From Neoarius graeffei (taxonomy: Eukaryota; Chordata; Actinopteri; Siluriformes; Ariidae), in NCBI RefSeq assembly GCF_027579695.1, contig NC_083579.1:68582871-68646870 (forward strand): DNA of 64,000 nucleotides. Direction: 5' to 3'. Positions 22,600 through 54,733 of the stretch are shown piece by piece. Both the position numbers and the translations under genes were made by a program. The first letter of the stretch is position 1. The number at the start of each line of letters is the position of its first letter. The notes beneath the pieces are model-generated. The model did not search any database. It worked only from the letters and a program-made list of their open reading frames with translations, and was not told where the DNA came from.

Positions 22600-25310
22600 T
22601 AAGCCCCGCTGGCCAAAAGGCCCGAAGGAGGATTATGTCGTGGCAATGTCGGTCCCAGGAAGGGTGCTCACCTTCTGAAATCAGCTCCTCTCACAATTTT
22701 TGGAGGAATTTCACAAAACTTGGCAGGATTCTTTGTTATATGTCGGTACTACGCATATTGTAATTTTGTTAAATTCAGTCTCATTTTACCAGAGTTACAG
22801 CCCTTGATTAACAAAATTATAATTTGACAATTTCATGAGTGTGTTTTCCTTCTGAAATCAACTCCTCTCACAATTTTTGGAGGAATTTCACCAAACTTGG
22901 CAAAAGGTCTTGTTGTATGTCGGTAGTACACGTTGTTATTTTGTTCAATTCGGTCACATTTTACCAGAGTTACAGCCCTTGATTAACAACCTTGTACTTT
23001 CACAATTTCATGAAGGTGTGCTCGGTTTCTGACATCAACTCCTCTCACAATTTTTGGATGAATTTCTCGAAGCTTGGCAAAAGGCCTTGTTATATGACAG
23101 TAATATGCATATTGCGATTTAATTTCATTTGTGAAAATTTTCCCCAGAGTTTTGACCCTTGATTAAATAACTTGTACTTTGACAATTTCATGAGGGTGTA
23201 CGTTCTTCTGAAATCAACTCCTCTCACAATTTGTGGAGGAATTTCACCAAACTTGGCAACCGGCTTTGTTATATGACAGTTATACGCATATTGAAATTTC
23301 GTTTAATTTGGGGAAATTTTACCAGAGTTATGCCCTTGATTATTAACAAACTTGTACTTTGGCAGTTTCATCAAGATGCGCTTGCTTTTTGAAATCAACT
23401 CCCCTCATAATTTTTACCCCCCGCTGGCCGAAAGGCCCGAAGGGGGATTATGTCTTGGTGATGTCCGTCCGTCCGTCCGTCCGTCCATCCCAGGAAGGGT
23501 ACTCACCTTCTGAAATCAACTCCTTTCACAATTTTTGGAGGAACTTCACAAAACTTGGCAGGATTCTTTGTTATATATGTCAGTGATACACAATGTAATT
23601 TTGTTAAATTCAGTCTCATTTTACCAGAGTTGCAGCCCTTGTTTAACAAAATTATAATTTGACAATATCATGAGTGTGTTTTCCTTCTGAAATCAACTCC
23701 TCTCACAATATTTGGAGGAATTTCACCAAGCTTGGCAAAAGGTCTTGTTGTATGTCGGTAGTACACATAGTGTTTTGTTCAATTCGGTTGCATTTTACCA
23801 GAGTTCAAGCCCTTGATTAACAACCTTGTACTTTCACAATTTCATGAAGGTGTGCTCGGCTTCTGACATCAACTCCTCTCTCAATTTTTGGATGAATTTC
23901 TCGAAGCTTGGCAAAAGGCCTTGTTATATGACGGTAATACGCATAATTGCGATTTAATTTCATTTGTGAAAATTTTCCCAGAGTTTTGACCCTTGATTAA
24001 ATAACTTGTACTTTGACAATTTCATGAGGGTGTACGCTCTTCTGAAATCAACTCCTCTCACAATTTGTGGAGGAATTTCACCAAACTTGGCAAAAGGCTT
24101 TGTTATATGACAGTTATACGCATATTGAAATTTCGTTTAATTTGGGGAAATTTTACCAGAGTTATGCCCTTGATTATTAACAAACTTTGGCAGTTTCATC
24201 AAGATGCGCTTGCTTTTTGAAATCAACTCCCCTCATCATTTTTACCCCCCGCTGGCCGAAAGGCCCGAAGGGGGATTATGTCTTGGTGATGTCCGTCCGT
24301 CCGTCCATCCCAGGAAGGGTACTCACCTTCTGAAATCAACTCCTTTCACAATTTTTGGAGGAACTTCACAAAACTTGGCAGGATTCTTTGTTATATATGT
24401 CAGTGATACACAATGTAATTTTGTTAAATTCAGTCTCATTTTACCAGAGTTGCAGCCCTTGTTTAACAAAATTATAATTTGACAATATCATGAGTGTGTT
24501 TTCCTTCTGAAATCAACTCCTCTCACAATATTTGGAGGAATTTCACCAAGCTTGGCAAAAGGTCTTGTTGTATGTCGGTAGTACACAGTGTTTTGTTCAA
24601 TTCGGTTGCATTTTACCAGAGTTCCAGCCCTTGATTAACAACCTTGTACTTTCACAATTTCATGAAGGTGTGCTCGGCTTCTGACATCAACTCCTCTCAC
24701 AATTTTTGGATGAATTTCTCGAAGCTTGGCAAAAGGCCTTGTTATATGACGGTAATACGCATACTGCGATTTAATTTCATTTGTGAAAATTTTCCCAGAG
24801 TTTTGACCCTTGATTAAATAACTTGTACTTTGACAATTTCATGAGGGTGTACGTTCTTCTGAAATCAACTCCTCTCACAATTTGTGGAGGAATTTCACCA
24901 AACTTGGCAAAAGGCTTTGTTATATGACAGTTATACGCATATTGAAATTTCGTTTAATTTGGGGAAATTTTACCAGAGTTATGCCCTTGATTATTAACAA
25001 ACTTGTACTTTGGCAGTTTCATCAAGATGCGCTTGCTTTTGGAAATCAACTCCCCTCATAATTTTTACCCCCCGCTGGCCGAAAGGCCCGAAGGGGGATT
25101 ATGTCTTGGTGATGTCCGTCCGTCCATCCGTCCGTCCATCCCAGAAAGGGTGCTCACCTTCTGAAATCAGCTCCTCACAATTTTTGGAGGAATTTCACAA
25201 AACTTGACAGGATTCTTTGTCATATGTCGGTAATACGCATATTGTAATTTCATTAAATTCTGTCACATTTTCCCAGAGTTATGGCAGAGTTGCCAGCGGG
25301 GGATATTGTG
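22600..25310 (+). repeat. Higher-order tandem repeat: about 176 bp monomers in about 820 bp units
   Basis: The unit marker 'gctggccgaaaggcccgaag' (or a variant) occurs at about 22,608, 23,421, 24,250 and 25,074, giving unit lengths near 813, 829 and 824 bp. In each unit the phrase 'gaaatcaactcctctcacaa' and variants recur about every 176 bp, with 'accagagttacagcccttga' closing each monomer. A short gtcc microsatellite follows the marker in units 2-4. Neighbouring units are more alike at equal positions than neighbouring monomers are, which defines a higher-order repeat. No coding capacity. Confidence 0.85.
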
Positions 25311-25439
25311 CTCTGAGTACTCGTTATCTTGGTCAGGGTCACAGGCATTCGTTCACACACCCTTTCACACATTCATGCATTTACCACAACCAAACATAGC
25401 AATGTAATTAAAGAAACATCTGAATAATGCTTTAGTTCA

Positions 25440-25652
25440 TTTTTATTCATTCCCAAAACAGATAATTGTACTTGTCCATATAATTAAACAGGGAATTATA
25501 TGAAGAGTGTCTAGGTACTCTTAAACGTCACATTATAAGAGGCATGTAGAGTTTCTGATCTTTTGAGTTATAGTCCAAGTTAACATACTAATCCTGGAAC
25601 TTCTCAAAACAGATGCTAACAAAGTTATCCTGTTTTGTGTGTGCATGTGATG
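25440..25652 (-). pseudogene. Olfactomedin-domain C-terminal fragment (copy B)
   Basis: On the minus strand this reads 'FVSICFEKFQD', a stop, 'YVNLDYNSKDQKLYM', then after a frameshift 'YNVTFKST' and a stop. That is the typical end of an olfactomedin domain (pFEK...LdYNPkDqkLY...vYnV.F). An AATAAA lies downstream near 25,445. The in-frame stop and frameshift show it is dead. It overlaps in content with the fragment at 26,564-26,866. Confidence 0.65.
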
Positions 25653-25654
25653 TA

Positions 25655-26561
25655 CAGTGCTGTGCAAAAGTCTTAGGCACGTGTAAAGAAATGCTGTGAC
25701 AAAAAATGGCTTAAAAATAATGAAATGAAATGTTTCGAAATTAAAAAAATACTATAAACAGTAATCAGTAAGCCATAATAAATGAAACAAAGTCAATATT
25801 TGGTGTGAGATGATGCTTTGCTTTAAAATAAAATTAGTAGTCTCAGGTCCAATGAGTGGGCGGCACGGTGGTGTAGTGGTTAGCGCTGTCGCCTCACAGC
25901 AAGAAGGTCCGGGTTCGAGCCCCGGGGCCGGCGAGGGCCTTTCTGTGTGGAGTTTGCATGTTCTCCCCGTGTCCGCGTGGGTTTCCTCCGGGTGCTCCGG
26001 TTTCCCCCACAGTCCAAAGACATGCAGGTTAGGTTAACTGGTGACTCTAAATTGAGCGTAGGTGTGAATGTGAGTGTGAATGGTTGTCTGTGTCTATGTG
26101 TCAGCCCTGTGATGACCTGGCGACTTGTCCAGGGTGTACCCCGCCTTTCGCCCGTAGTCAGCTGGGATAGGCTCCAGCTTGCCTGCGACCCTGTAGAAGG
26201 ATAAAGCGGCTAGAGATAATGAGATGAGATGAGATGAGGTCCAATGAGTGCAGTTTTATGCGGAAATGAGCTGTAGGTTTTACTGAGCATCTTCCAGAAC
26301 CAGCCACAGTGACCCAGTTCTTCTGGACACTTTGTCACACTCACTTCTTAATTTTGCACCAAAACCCAGTAGCCTTCATTATGTTTATTTTTATAATCTG
26401 AAAAGTGGTCTTTTATGTAATATGCTGTTCAGATACAAACTTTTTTGTTTTCTGTAGCATTTAAATTTGTGCTGGAAAACAGACGTTTGCTTCTAAAATA
26501 GAAATCTATAACAAAATCTGTGTGAAAAAAATAGGGTGTCAAAGATTTTTGCACAGTACTG
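25655..26561. mobile_element. Tc1-like MITE ('gtgcaaaagtcttaggcac' family), copy 1, with SINE
   Basis: Inverted ends cagtgctgtgcaaaagtctt and complement (gatttttgcacagtactg) with TA on both sides. It matches the 35,094-35,634 copy along its length, except that a SINE interrupts it at 25,859. It separates two olfactomedin fragments. Confidence 0.88.
25859..26236 (+). mobile_element. V-SINE subfamily 1, full length
   Basis: Complete SINE with 14 bp duplication aggtccaatgagtg (25,845 and 26,237). The sister MITE at 35,286 shows the site without the SINE. Confidence 0.95.
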
Positions 26562-26563
26562 TA

Positions 26564-26866
26564 TATTTTTTGCAACTTTTCAAAAGGAATGCTAGCATAG
26601 ATATCCTGTCTTGTGTGTGGTGTTATAAGTGTAAAAGATCTCCTCCGGCTTAATATCTACAGATCTCGTAGTATAAGGGACTCCACAAACCAGGAAGGTG
26701 TTACTTACTGTTGGTTTGTAGATATTCATCTGATGAACTTCCTTTAAACTAAATGCCGCCTCATCTATCATACCCAGCATCAGTTTGCCCTTCGATTCTT
26801 GTGTAGCAGATGTCCCCTACAATCCAGTCTCATCAGCTGCAAAATCTAGGTTTTGATTTCCTGAAT
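26564..26866 (-). pseudogene. Olfactomedin-domain fragment (copy A)
   Basis: A splice-acceptor-like tttattcag precedes 'GNQNLDFAADETGL', a stop, then 'QESKGKLMLGMIDEAAFSLK', 'NTFLVCGVPYTTR' and 'EEIFYTYNTT'; after a one-base shift 'YASIPFEKLQ' follows. The series D-x-DE-x-GL, ESKGKL, NtFlvCGvlY and eeI.Y.Yd is diagnostic for olfactomedin domains (secreted glycoproteins such as the OLFM4 group). The in-frame stop in place of tryptophan after GL and the frameshift mark a pseudogene or an isolated dead exon. It is cut at 26,562 by the MITE. Confidence 0.75.
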
Positions 26867-26899
26867 AAAAGTATGAGAATTTTTCTATTATTATTAACC

Positions 26900-27085
26900 G
26901 TTCACACCTACAGTCAATTTAGAGCCACCAATTAGCCTAACCTGCATGTCTTTTGGGGGAAACCCACGCAGACACGAGGAGAGCATGCAAACTCCACACA
27001 GAAAGGCCCCCGTCGGCCGCTGGGCTCGAACCCAGAACCTTCTTGCTGTGAGGCGACAGTGCTAACCACTACACCACTGTGTCAT
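26900..27085 (-). mobile_element. V-SINE fragment
   Basis: Head and core on the reverse strand ('gcatgcaaactccacacaga', 'gaccttcttgctgtgagg'-type); the 3' half is missing. Confidence 0.8.
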
Positions 27086-27086
27086 C

Positions 27087-27123
<37 letters not shown>

Positions 27124-27130
27124 GTTGTTG
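27086..27130. repeat. (ATT)n microsatellite
   Basis: About 12 ATT units, then attgttgttg. Confidence 0.95.
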
Positions 27131-27169
27131 TTTGGAGACAATGAATATAAGATGTGTAACGAACCAAGG

Positions 27170-27360
27170 GAAGAAGTAGATTTTTAAAGTGCAAATTCAA
27201 TCCTTAAGTGATTTATAGTATAAATATGCGCCCGCATATGTGCACTTCCGGTCCCGCCCGCGCCCTCAATGAGCTTTCAAAATTTGTCCCACGCCGCACT
27301 GCTTTGCGGCGGGTCCCGCGAGTCCCGCGGGACTCCCGCGGGAGTGCAGGGCTCTAATTT
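27170..27360. mobile_element. GC-rich palindromic end, probably hAT-type MITE fragment
   Basis: The tract around 27,295-27,345 is built from alternating gtcccgcg / cgcgggac words and ends 'gagtgcagggctct', an end form seen in fish hAT MITEs (agagccctgcac...). A matching second end was not found, so it is probably truncated. Confidence 0.4.
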
Positions 27361-27374
27361 ATACAATATCAGTG

Positions 27375-27990
27375 ATTTTGTAGTATGTCATATCAGTTGA
27401 AAGTTAATACACCCCTACTCATTCATAGGTTTTCCTGTATTTTGACAATTTTCTACACTGCAGAATAATACTGAAGACACCAAAACTCTGAAACAACATA
27501 TGGAACACACACAGAACTATGTGACAAACAAAAAGTGTTTAATATATATATATCTCAGATTTTTCAAAGTGGCGGCACGGTGGTATAGTGGTTAGTGGTT
27601 GTAGTGGTTTGAGCCCAGCAGCCGACGAAGGCCTTTCTGTGTGTAGTTTGCATGTTCTCCCCATGTCCGCGTGGGTTTCCTCCGGGTGCTCCGGTTTCCC
27701 CCACAGTCCAAAGACATGCAGGTTAAGCTAATTGGTGGCTCTAAATTGACCGTAGGTGTGAATGTGAGTGTGAATGGTTGTTTGTCTCTATGTGTCAGCC
27801 CTGCAATGACCTGGCGACTTGTCCAGGGTGCACCCCACCTCTCACCCATAGTCAGCTGGGATAGGCTCCAGCTTGCCTGTGACCCTATACAGGATAAGCG
27901 GTTATGGATAATGGATAGATAGATGGACGGATTCTTCAAAGTAGCCACTGTTTACCCTTCTTTTTTGCTGAGAATTTTTCGCTGGCCTTT
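27375..27990. mobile_element. Truncated Tc1-like element with SINE insertion
   Basis: The left end 'gttgaaagttaatacacccc' and the following 'ctgaagacaccaaaactctg' match Tc1-type sub-terminal sequence. It is interrupted by a SINE, resumes at 'cttcaaagtagccactgttt', and stops without a right end. Confidence 0.55.
27571..27928 (+). mobile_element. V-SINE subfamily 1
   Basis: Head through 'ggataagcggttatggataa' tail, flanked by an imperfect duplication around 'ttcaaagt' (27,563 and 27,934). It is slightly diverged, with an internal deletion after the head. Confidence 0.85.
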
Positions 27991-28264
27991 GGCACCCCCC
28001 TGTATCCTGTGGTCTGACTGGTCATGGTGTATTTACCCTACTTTTATTTGTATTTGCGGACTGACCGGTCATGTTGTGCTAGGTGGGAATGCATCCTGGA
28101 TTCAGACCTGGGGCAGTTGAGTGTAGCCAAATGTTTTAGGGAGGTGGGAGGAACCAAGAGAACATGTCAAACTAAACACAGACAGTAATCCATGTTCAGG
28201 ATTGAACTGGGGACCCTGAAGCTGTGAGGTGGCAACACTCCCCACTGCACCACTGTTCTGCCCC
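27991..28264 (-). mobile_element. Diverged SINE-like repeat
   Basis: The reverse strand begins with 'ggcagaacagtggtgcagtg' and carries 'cctcacagcttcagggtccc', the same tRNA-head layout as the V-SINEs, but the rest differs. Probably an older or separate subfamily. Confidence 0.5.
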
Positions 28265-28282
28265 AAGTCTATTACTGTGTCA

Positions 28283-28630
28283 TAAAAATAAATAATAATA
28301 AGCCTTTATTTGTCACATGCATACTCAAGCACACAGTGAAATTCATCCTCTGCATTTAACCCATCTGAAGCAGTGAACACACACACGCACCCAGAGCAGT
28401 GGGCAGTCATACTACAGCGCCCGAGGAGCAGTTGGGGGTTAGGTACCTTGCTCAAAGGGCACTTCAGCCCAAGGCCTCCCTACGTTAACCTAACCACATG
28501 TCTTTGGAGGAAACCAGAGCACCCGGAGAACATGCAAACTCCACACAGAAAGGCCCTGTCGACCACTGGGCTCGAACCCAGAACCTTCTTGCTGTTAGGC
28601 GACAGCGCTAACCACTACACCACCGTAGCA
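28283..28630 (-). mobile_element. SINE subfamily 2, near complete
   Basis: Its tail reads on the reverse strand as 'cttcagatgggttaaatgca' and 'gtgacaaataaaggctt', and its head as 'ctacggtggtgtagtggtta'. It lacks the subfamily 1 tail. Confidence 0.8.
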
Positions 28631-28740
28631 TACTCAGTGAAGCTTATGTAATGCCATAGTTTATACTTGTACAGCATAATGGTGATGCTTACAATTACAC
28701 GTATATCCATATACCACTGGACATTTGTGTCAATCATTAT

Positions 28741-28969
28741 TTATTCTGTCCACATTCACTGGATATGAGCAATTGTGTGCTCTGATTGGCTACTAGGATA
28801 TCGGCTCATATACCCTGAGTAGAGAAAAACAAAATGGCGGATCAAGTTGCTGAACCAACTGAGGATGAAATAAAAACTACTCAAAAACAAAACCTCAAAT
28901 ACAAAAAAAAAGCAACAAAATATGGAATGAAAGTATTTGATGGTAAAAACGGATCTTTATTTTTCAAGC

Positions 28970-29011
<42 letters not shown>

Positions 29012-29170
29012 GCATTTTTCACAGATTGTTCCTGCCATTTTGCTGGGTTGTTTACATTCTTCATCTTTCAGCATTAAAATTTGTTGAATTTTTAAAATGT
29101 TATTATTTATCGAATTTGCAAAAAATAAAAGTGCTCTGTTTCTCAAAATCCAGTGAATGTGGACAGAATA
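28741..29170 (+). mobile_element. MITE with a short captured ORF
   Basis: The ends ttattctgtccacattcact and complement (agtgaatgtggacagaataa) face each other. Inside are an ATG at 28,834 (MADQVAEPTEDEIKTTQ, then KYKKKATKYGMKVFDG) and an ATT microsatellite (28,972-29,010). The short frame resembles the N-terminus of fish Crypton/DUF3504-type proteins (a lysine-rich 'TKKATKxAVKVF' pattern); this is a weak match by eye. Confidence 0.5.
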
Positions 29171-29255
29171 AAACAGTTATTCCGCCCAATCTCGTCGTAC
29201 TACGCACCTCATCAGCTCATGTACAACTCAATTTCAGAGAATAACTGTTAAATAT

Positions 29256-29635
29256 CTCATCTCATTCATCTCATTATCTCTAGCCGCTTTATCTTCTACA
29301 GGGTCGCAGGCAAGCTGGAGCCTATCCCAGCTGACTACGAGCGAAAGGCGGGGTACACCCTGGACAAGTCGCCAGGTCATCACAGGGCTGATACATAGAC
29401 ACAGACAACCATTCACACTCACATTCACACCTACGCTCAATTTAGAGTCACCAGTTAACCTAACCTGCATGTCTTTGGACTGTGGGGGAAACCGGAGCAC
29501 CCGGAGGAAACCCACGCGGACACGGGGAGAACATGCAAACTCCGCACAGAAAGGCCCTCGCCGGCCACGGGGCTCGAACCCAGGACCTTCTTGCTGTGAG
29601 GCGACAGCGCTAACCACTACACCACCGTGCCGCCC
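29256..29635 (-). mobile_element. V-SINE subfamily 1, full length, beside the 3' end of the host gene
   Basis: Flanked by the 12 bp duplication actgttaaatat (29,244 and 29,636). It starts 46 bp downstream of the lrrc74a-like stop codon, so it is probably in its 3' UTR. Confidence 0.92.
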
Positions 29636-29681
29636 ACTGTTAAATATATCTATAAAAATACTCTGTATTTGTGCATTAATA

Positions 29682-51710
<22,029 letters not shown>

Positions 51711-52026
51711 ATTACAGTCCTCCAACCAAACACTCAGATAGTGAACTAAATGTGGCTCAAATACTGCCGTAATTCATCCAAAGCTTGATATGTTTTCTCA
51801 CAGCACAATGCTCCATCTGATGATGTGTTTACTTCAGGATACGTTCAGAGCCTGTCTTAGCAACAGGAATACATGTGATACCCATCGCGCTTGTGGAATA
51901 CCTTTCAGTGCTAAGCGTATTGGCCCATGCAGTCATGAAATATTCATTATCTAAGTACGATGCAATCAGTCATCATTAGTCATGCAGTATTTCAAAACAA
52001 ATTCTATCCACAAGTCTGTTAATATA
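51711..52026 (-). promoter_or_regulatory. Upstream region of the lrrc74a-like gene
   Basis: 316 bp lie between the start codon and the next transposon. No TATA box is convincing. 'cctgtcttagcaacagg' at 51,851 contains tagcaac, an RFX X-box-like half site, inside a small inverted repeat. The transcription start is not determined. Confidence 0.3.
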
Positions 52027-52237
52027 CAGTATCGGTCAAAACTTTGGACACACCTCCTAATTCAATGTTTTTCCTTTATTTTTATTAATTAAAAGACACT
52101 TCTTCATGTCTTAGAGTAATGATGGATGTTGTTTCTTTTTACTTAGTTGAGCAGTTCTTGACATAATATATATGGATTACTACAGTTGTGGAATAGGGCT
52201 ATTTATTTTTACTGTATTTGCTTTATGCAACAGTACA

Positions 52238-53514
52238 AGTAGTGCTGTCCTTCTAAACAATGAAATGGGGGAATTCTTCAGGACCACAGTATCGCGAGTT
52301 GGCCTAGTGGTTAGCGTGTCCGCCTCTCGATTGGGAGACTGCGAGTTTTACTCACAGTCAGGTCATACCATCATAAAAATGGTACCTAAGGCATGCTGCA
52401 ATACAGATGTGAGTGGGGAGTCAAATTCTCGTGGTTAGAGGACTAGCCCCCCACTGTAACCCTAGCTACGTACCTGATAGGCGAGAGGCCGAGGGCTACA
52501 GAAACGGAGATCGACGCCACCCTATGCGCCACATGGCGTGGGAAGGACTTTGATTTGATTTTCAGGACCACAGTAGGTGTCAGACAAGGATGCCCGCTGT
52601 CCCCAGTGCTCTTCAGTCTCTACCTAGAGAATATTATAAGAGAGACACTTGAGGAACACCAACCATCCATCTCAATTGGTGGGCGCCCACTATGCAATCT
52701 ATGCTTTGTAGATGACGTTGATCTTATAAGGGGCAGCAACCGTGAGCTCCAGACATTGACAGACAAACTGACAGAGAGAGCAGGAGTTTATGGCATGGAG
52801 GTGAGCACAGAGAAGAGCAAAGTAATGGTGAACAGTATCAACAACACCAGAGCTCACATCACCATGAATGGCCAGCAACTAGAAGAAGTGGATGCCTTCA
52901 AGTATCTGGGATCCACCCTCACCAAAGATGGCAGATGCATAACTGAGATTAAAACCAGGATTTCAGCTGCAACGTCAGCCATGGCAGACCTCAGCAAAAC
53001 ATGGAAAAGCAGAGAGGTCAGCTTCGCCACTAAACTACAGCTCTTCAAGTCTCTCATCTTGTCCATCTTCCTTTATGGGTGTGAGAGCTGGACTCTGACA
53101 GCTGAAGCAGAAAAGCGCATCCAAGCATTTGAAATGAAGCGTTACCGTATGCTCCTTTCCAGGTCCTGCACGGAACACAGGACAAATGAATATGTCAGGC
53201 AACAAGTCACTGCCTTAGCAGGACCCCAGGAACCATTGCTGGCAATAGTAAAAAGGTGGAAACTCCAGTGGTTTGGACATGTCACCAGGCACAACACCCT
53301 GTCGAAAACGATACTCTTGGGCACTGTTGAAGGAGGAAGGCAACATAGCAGGCCATGTAAGAACTGGAGCAAAGACTTTAAGGCTTGGACAGGTTGTGAC
53401 TTGCATAGTCTTCTCTCAGATGCAAATAACCGGCCAGAGTAGAGAATGATGTCTGTGGCAGCATCTCTCATGTCCCCCAACGACTACACACAGTCAAGGG
53501 CCTGATTGACTGCA
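52238..53514 (+). pseudogene. Non-LTR retrotransposon RT, C-terminal part, interrupted by a SINE
   Basis: After the SINE the frame is open from 52,561 to 53,442: 'GVRQGCPLSPVLFSLYLENI', the catalytic box CFVDDVDLI (FVDD in place of YADD), 'FKYLGSTLTKDGRC', 'LYGCESWTL' and 'KRIQAFEMKRYRML'. This order is that of RTE/L2-like ORF2 proteins. The upstream part (52,238-52,276) joins once the SINE is left out. It is 5'-truncated, with no endonuclease. The long open frame suggests a fairly young insertion. Confidence 0.8.
52292..52560 (+). mobile_element. tRNA-derived SINE of a different family
   Basis: Head 'gcgagttggcctagtggtta' with an A-box-like element, body unrelated to the V-SINEs, tail tttgatttgatt. 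15 bp duplication ttcaggaccacagta (52,277 and 52,561). Confidence 0.85.
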
Positions 53515-53835
53515 TTTTTATGATTTACTGTTTGATCTCAAACACATTAAAAAGGCAAGAAATTGCACTAATTAACTTTTGACGAGGCACCTGTTAATTG
53601 AAAAGCATGCCAGGTGACTACATCATGAAGCTGGTGAAGATAATGCCGATAGTGTGCAAGGTCTCGTCAAAGTAAATGGTGACTACTTTGAAGAATCTAA
53701 AATGTGAAACATAATTTGTTTTAACACTTTTTTGTTTACGACCTAATTTCATATATGTAGGAAATAATCAAATACAGTAAAACCTATGAATGAGTAGATG
53801 TGTCCAAACTTTTGACTGGTCCTACAGATCTAAAT

Positions 53836-53977
53836 CATTCCCTGTGTCCAAAATCGCTCACTTGTTCACTACTCCCTATTCACTATATAGGGAATTACTA
53901 TATAGAGGACTGTATAGTGAGCTCGCTGGTAAAATGAAAAAACACTTTCAGACATGAGTCCGTCATGCTGGTATTTC
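53836..53977. mobile_element. Left flank of a repeat related to the 36.4 kb TTAA element
   Basis: 'gagtccgtcatgctggtatt' matches 36,815-36,834; the matching sequence resumes at 54,835 ('cattactgtcgcacgattaa') after the retroposon. Its outer ends are not clear. Confidence 0.5.
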
Positions 53978-54086
53978 TCTCTCATTTCTCAGCCTCTCCC
54001 TTCCTGACAAGCCTCTCTCCTGCTTTGCTTCTGCGGACTCGTCTTGTCTGAGAGACCCTTCCTGCACTGTTCTCCGAATCGAAATT

Positions 54087-54529
54087 ATGGATTTGATCAA
54101 CTGGTCACTTCACGCAATTGACACAATCTTCTTGACGAGAAGTCTGGGTTCGGGGGAACCTGCCTGTCCTGCCGGAACGGTTGCAGCCGGATACACCATG
54201 GATGCCTGGGAGAAGTGGCATGTGGTGTGCTTGGCGATTCTTTCCGTGGAGGACATTGAGGATATTACCTATTCGGAACCATGATCACAGGATTTTTGCT
54301 GATTGGACTTGGCATTGCCCTGGTGTATCGAGGAAATCAGTTAACGGTGGCAGCTGTTCAAAGCCCCACGAAGCTGCCCGACATGATTGAGGCGGTGGGC
54401 AGAGCTGTCGGCACTCAGACTGTGGCTGTTCAGAACTTGAGTCACAACATTGATAACATCATGGAGAAGTTGATGGCTTTGCAAAGAGAAATGGATAATT
54501 TTGGTGGCCAGAATGGACAAGCGGGTTAA
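54087..54529 (+). pseudogene. Small membrane-protein-like ORF of the retroposon, one frameshift
   Basis: Frame 1 (54,087-54,284) reads MDLINWSLHAIDTIFLTRSL, 'PACPAGTVAAGYTMDAWEKW' and 'HVVCLAILSVEDIED'. A one-base loss near 54,265 moves the frame; the rest (from 54,281) reads 'MITGFLLIGLGIALVYRGNQ', a good membrane helix, then an amphipathic, probably coiled-coil stretch 'VQNLSHNIDNIMEKLMALQR' to a stop at 54,529. Apart from the shift the frame is open for about 147 residues. I do not recognise a named family; similar unnamed predicted proteins may exist in other fish. Confidence 0.6.
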
Positions 54530-54661
54530 GCGAAAAAGGACAGGTCTACCCATCATAAGTCTAAACAAATTCCAATCTTATCTTGGCTCTCCCAGCCAGC
54601 ACTGCCTTCAAGGCCGTCACTGTAGAAACGCGATTCTCCCCCTGGAGTTCACTGCAGTGAG

Positions 54662-54667
<6 letters not shown>

Positions 54668-54731
<64 letters not shown>
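54668..54731. repeat. (TG)n microsatellite
   Basis: About 31 TG units within the retroposon's 3' region. Confidence 0.95.

Positions 54732-54733
<2 letters not shown>

Larger units (their letters stand above)
52027..53822. mobile_element. Tc1-type element invaded by a LINE
   Basis: Left end cagtatcggtcaaaactttg, right complement of accagtcaaaagtttggaca. Own sequence is about 52,027-52,222 and 53,515-53,822; the rest is LINE. It is the same family as 20,105-20,413. No transposase is left. Confidence 0.75.

Noticed and set aside
22600-25310. Possible CRISPR-like array
   Set aside because: Repeats are about 176 bp and vary along their length, with no short constant repeat and unique spacers, and the DNA is vertebrate.
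28964-29146. Poly-asparagine / poly-tyrosine protein
   Set aside because: Translation of an ATT microsatellite.
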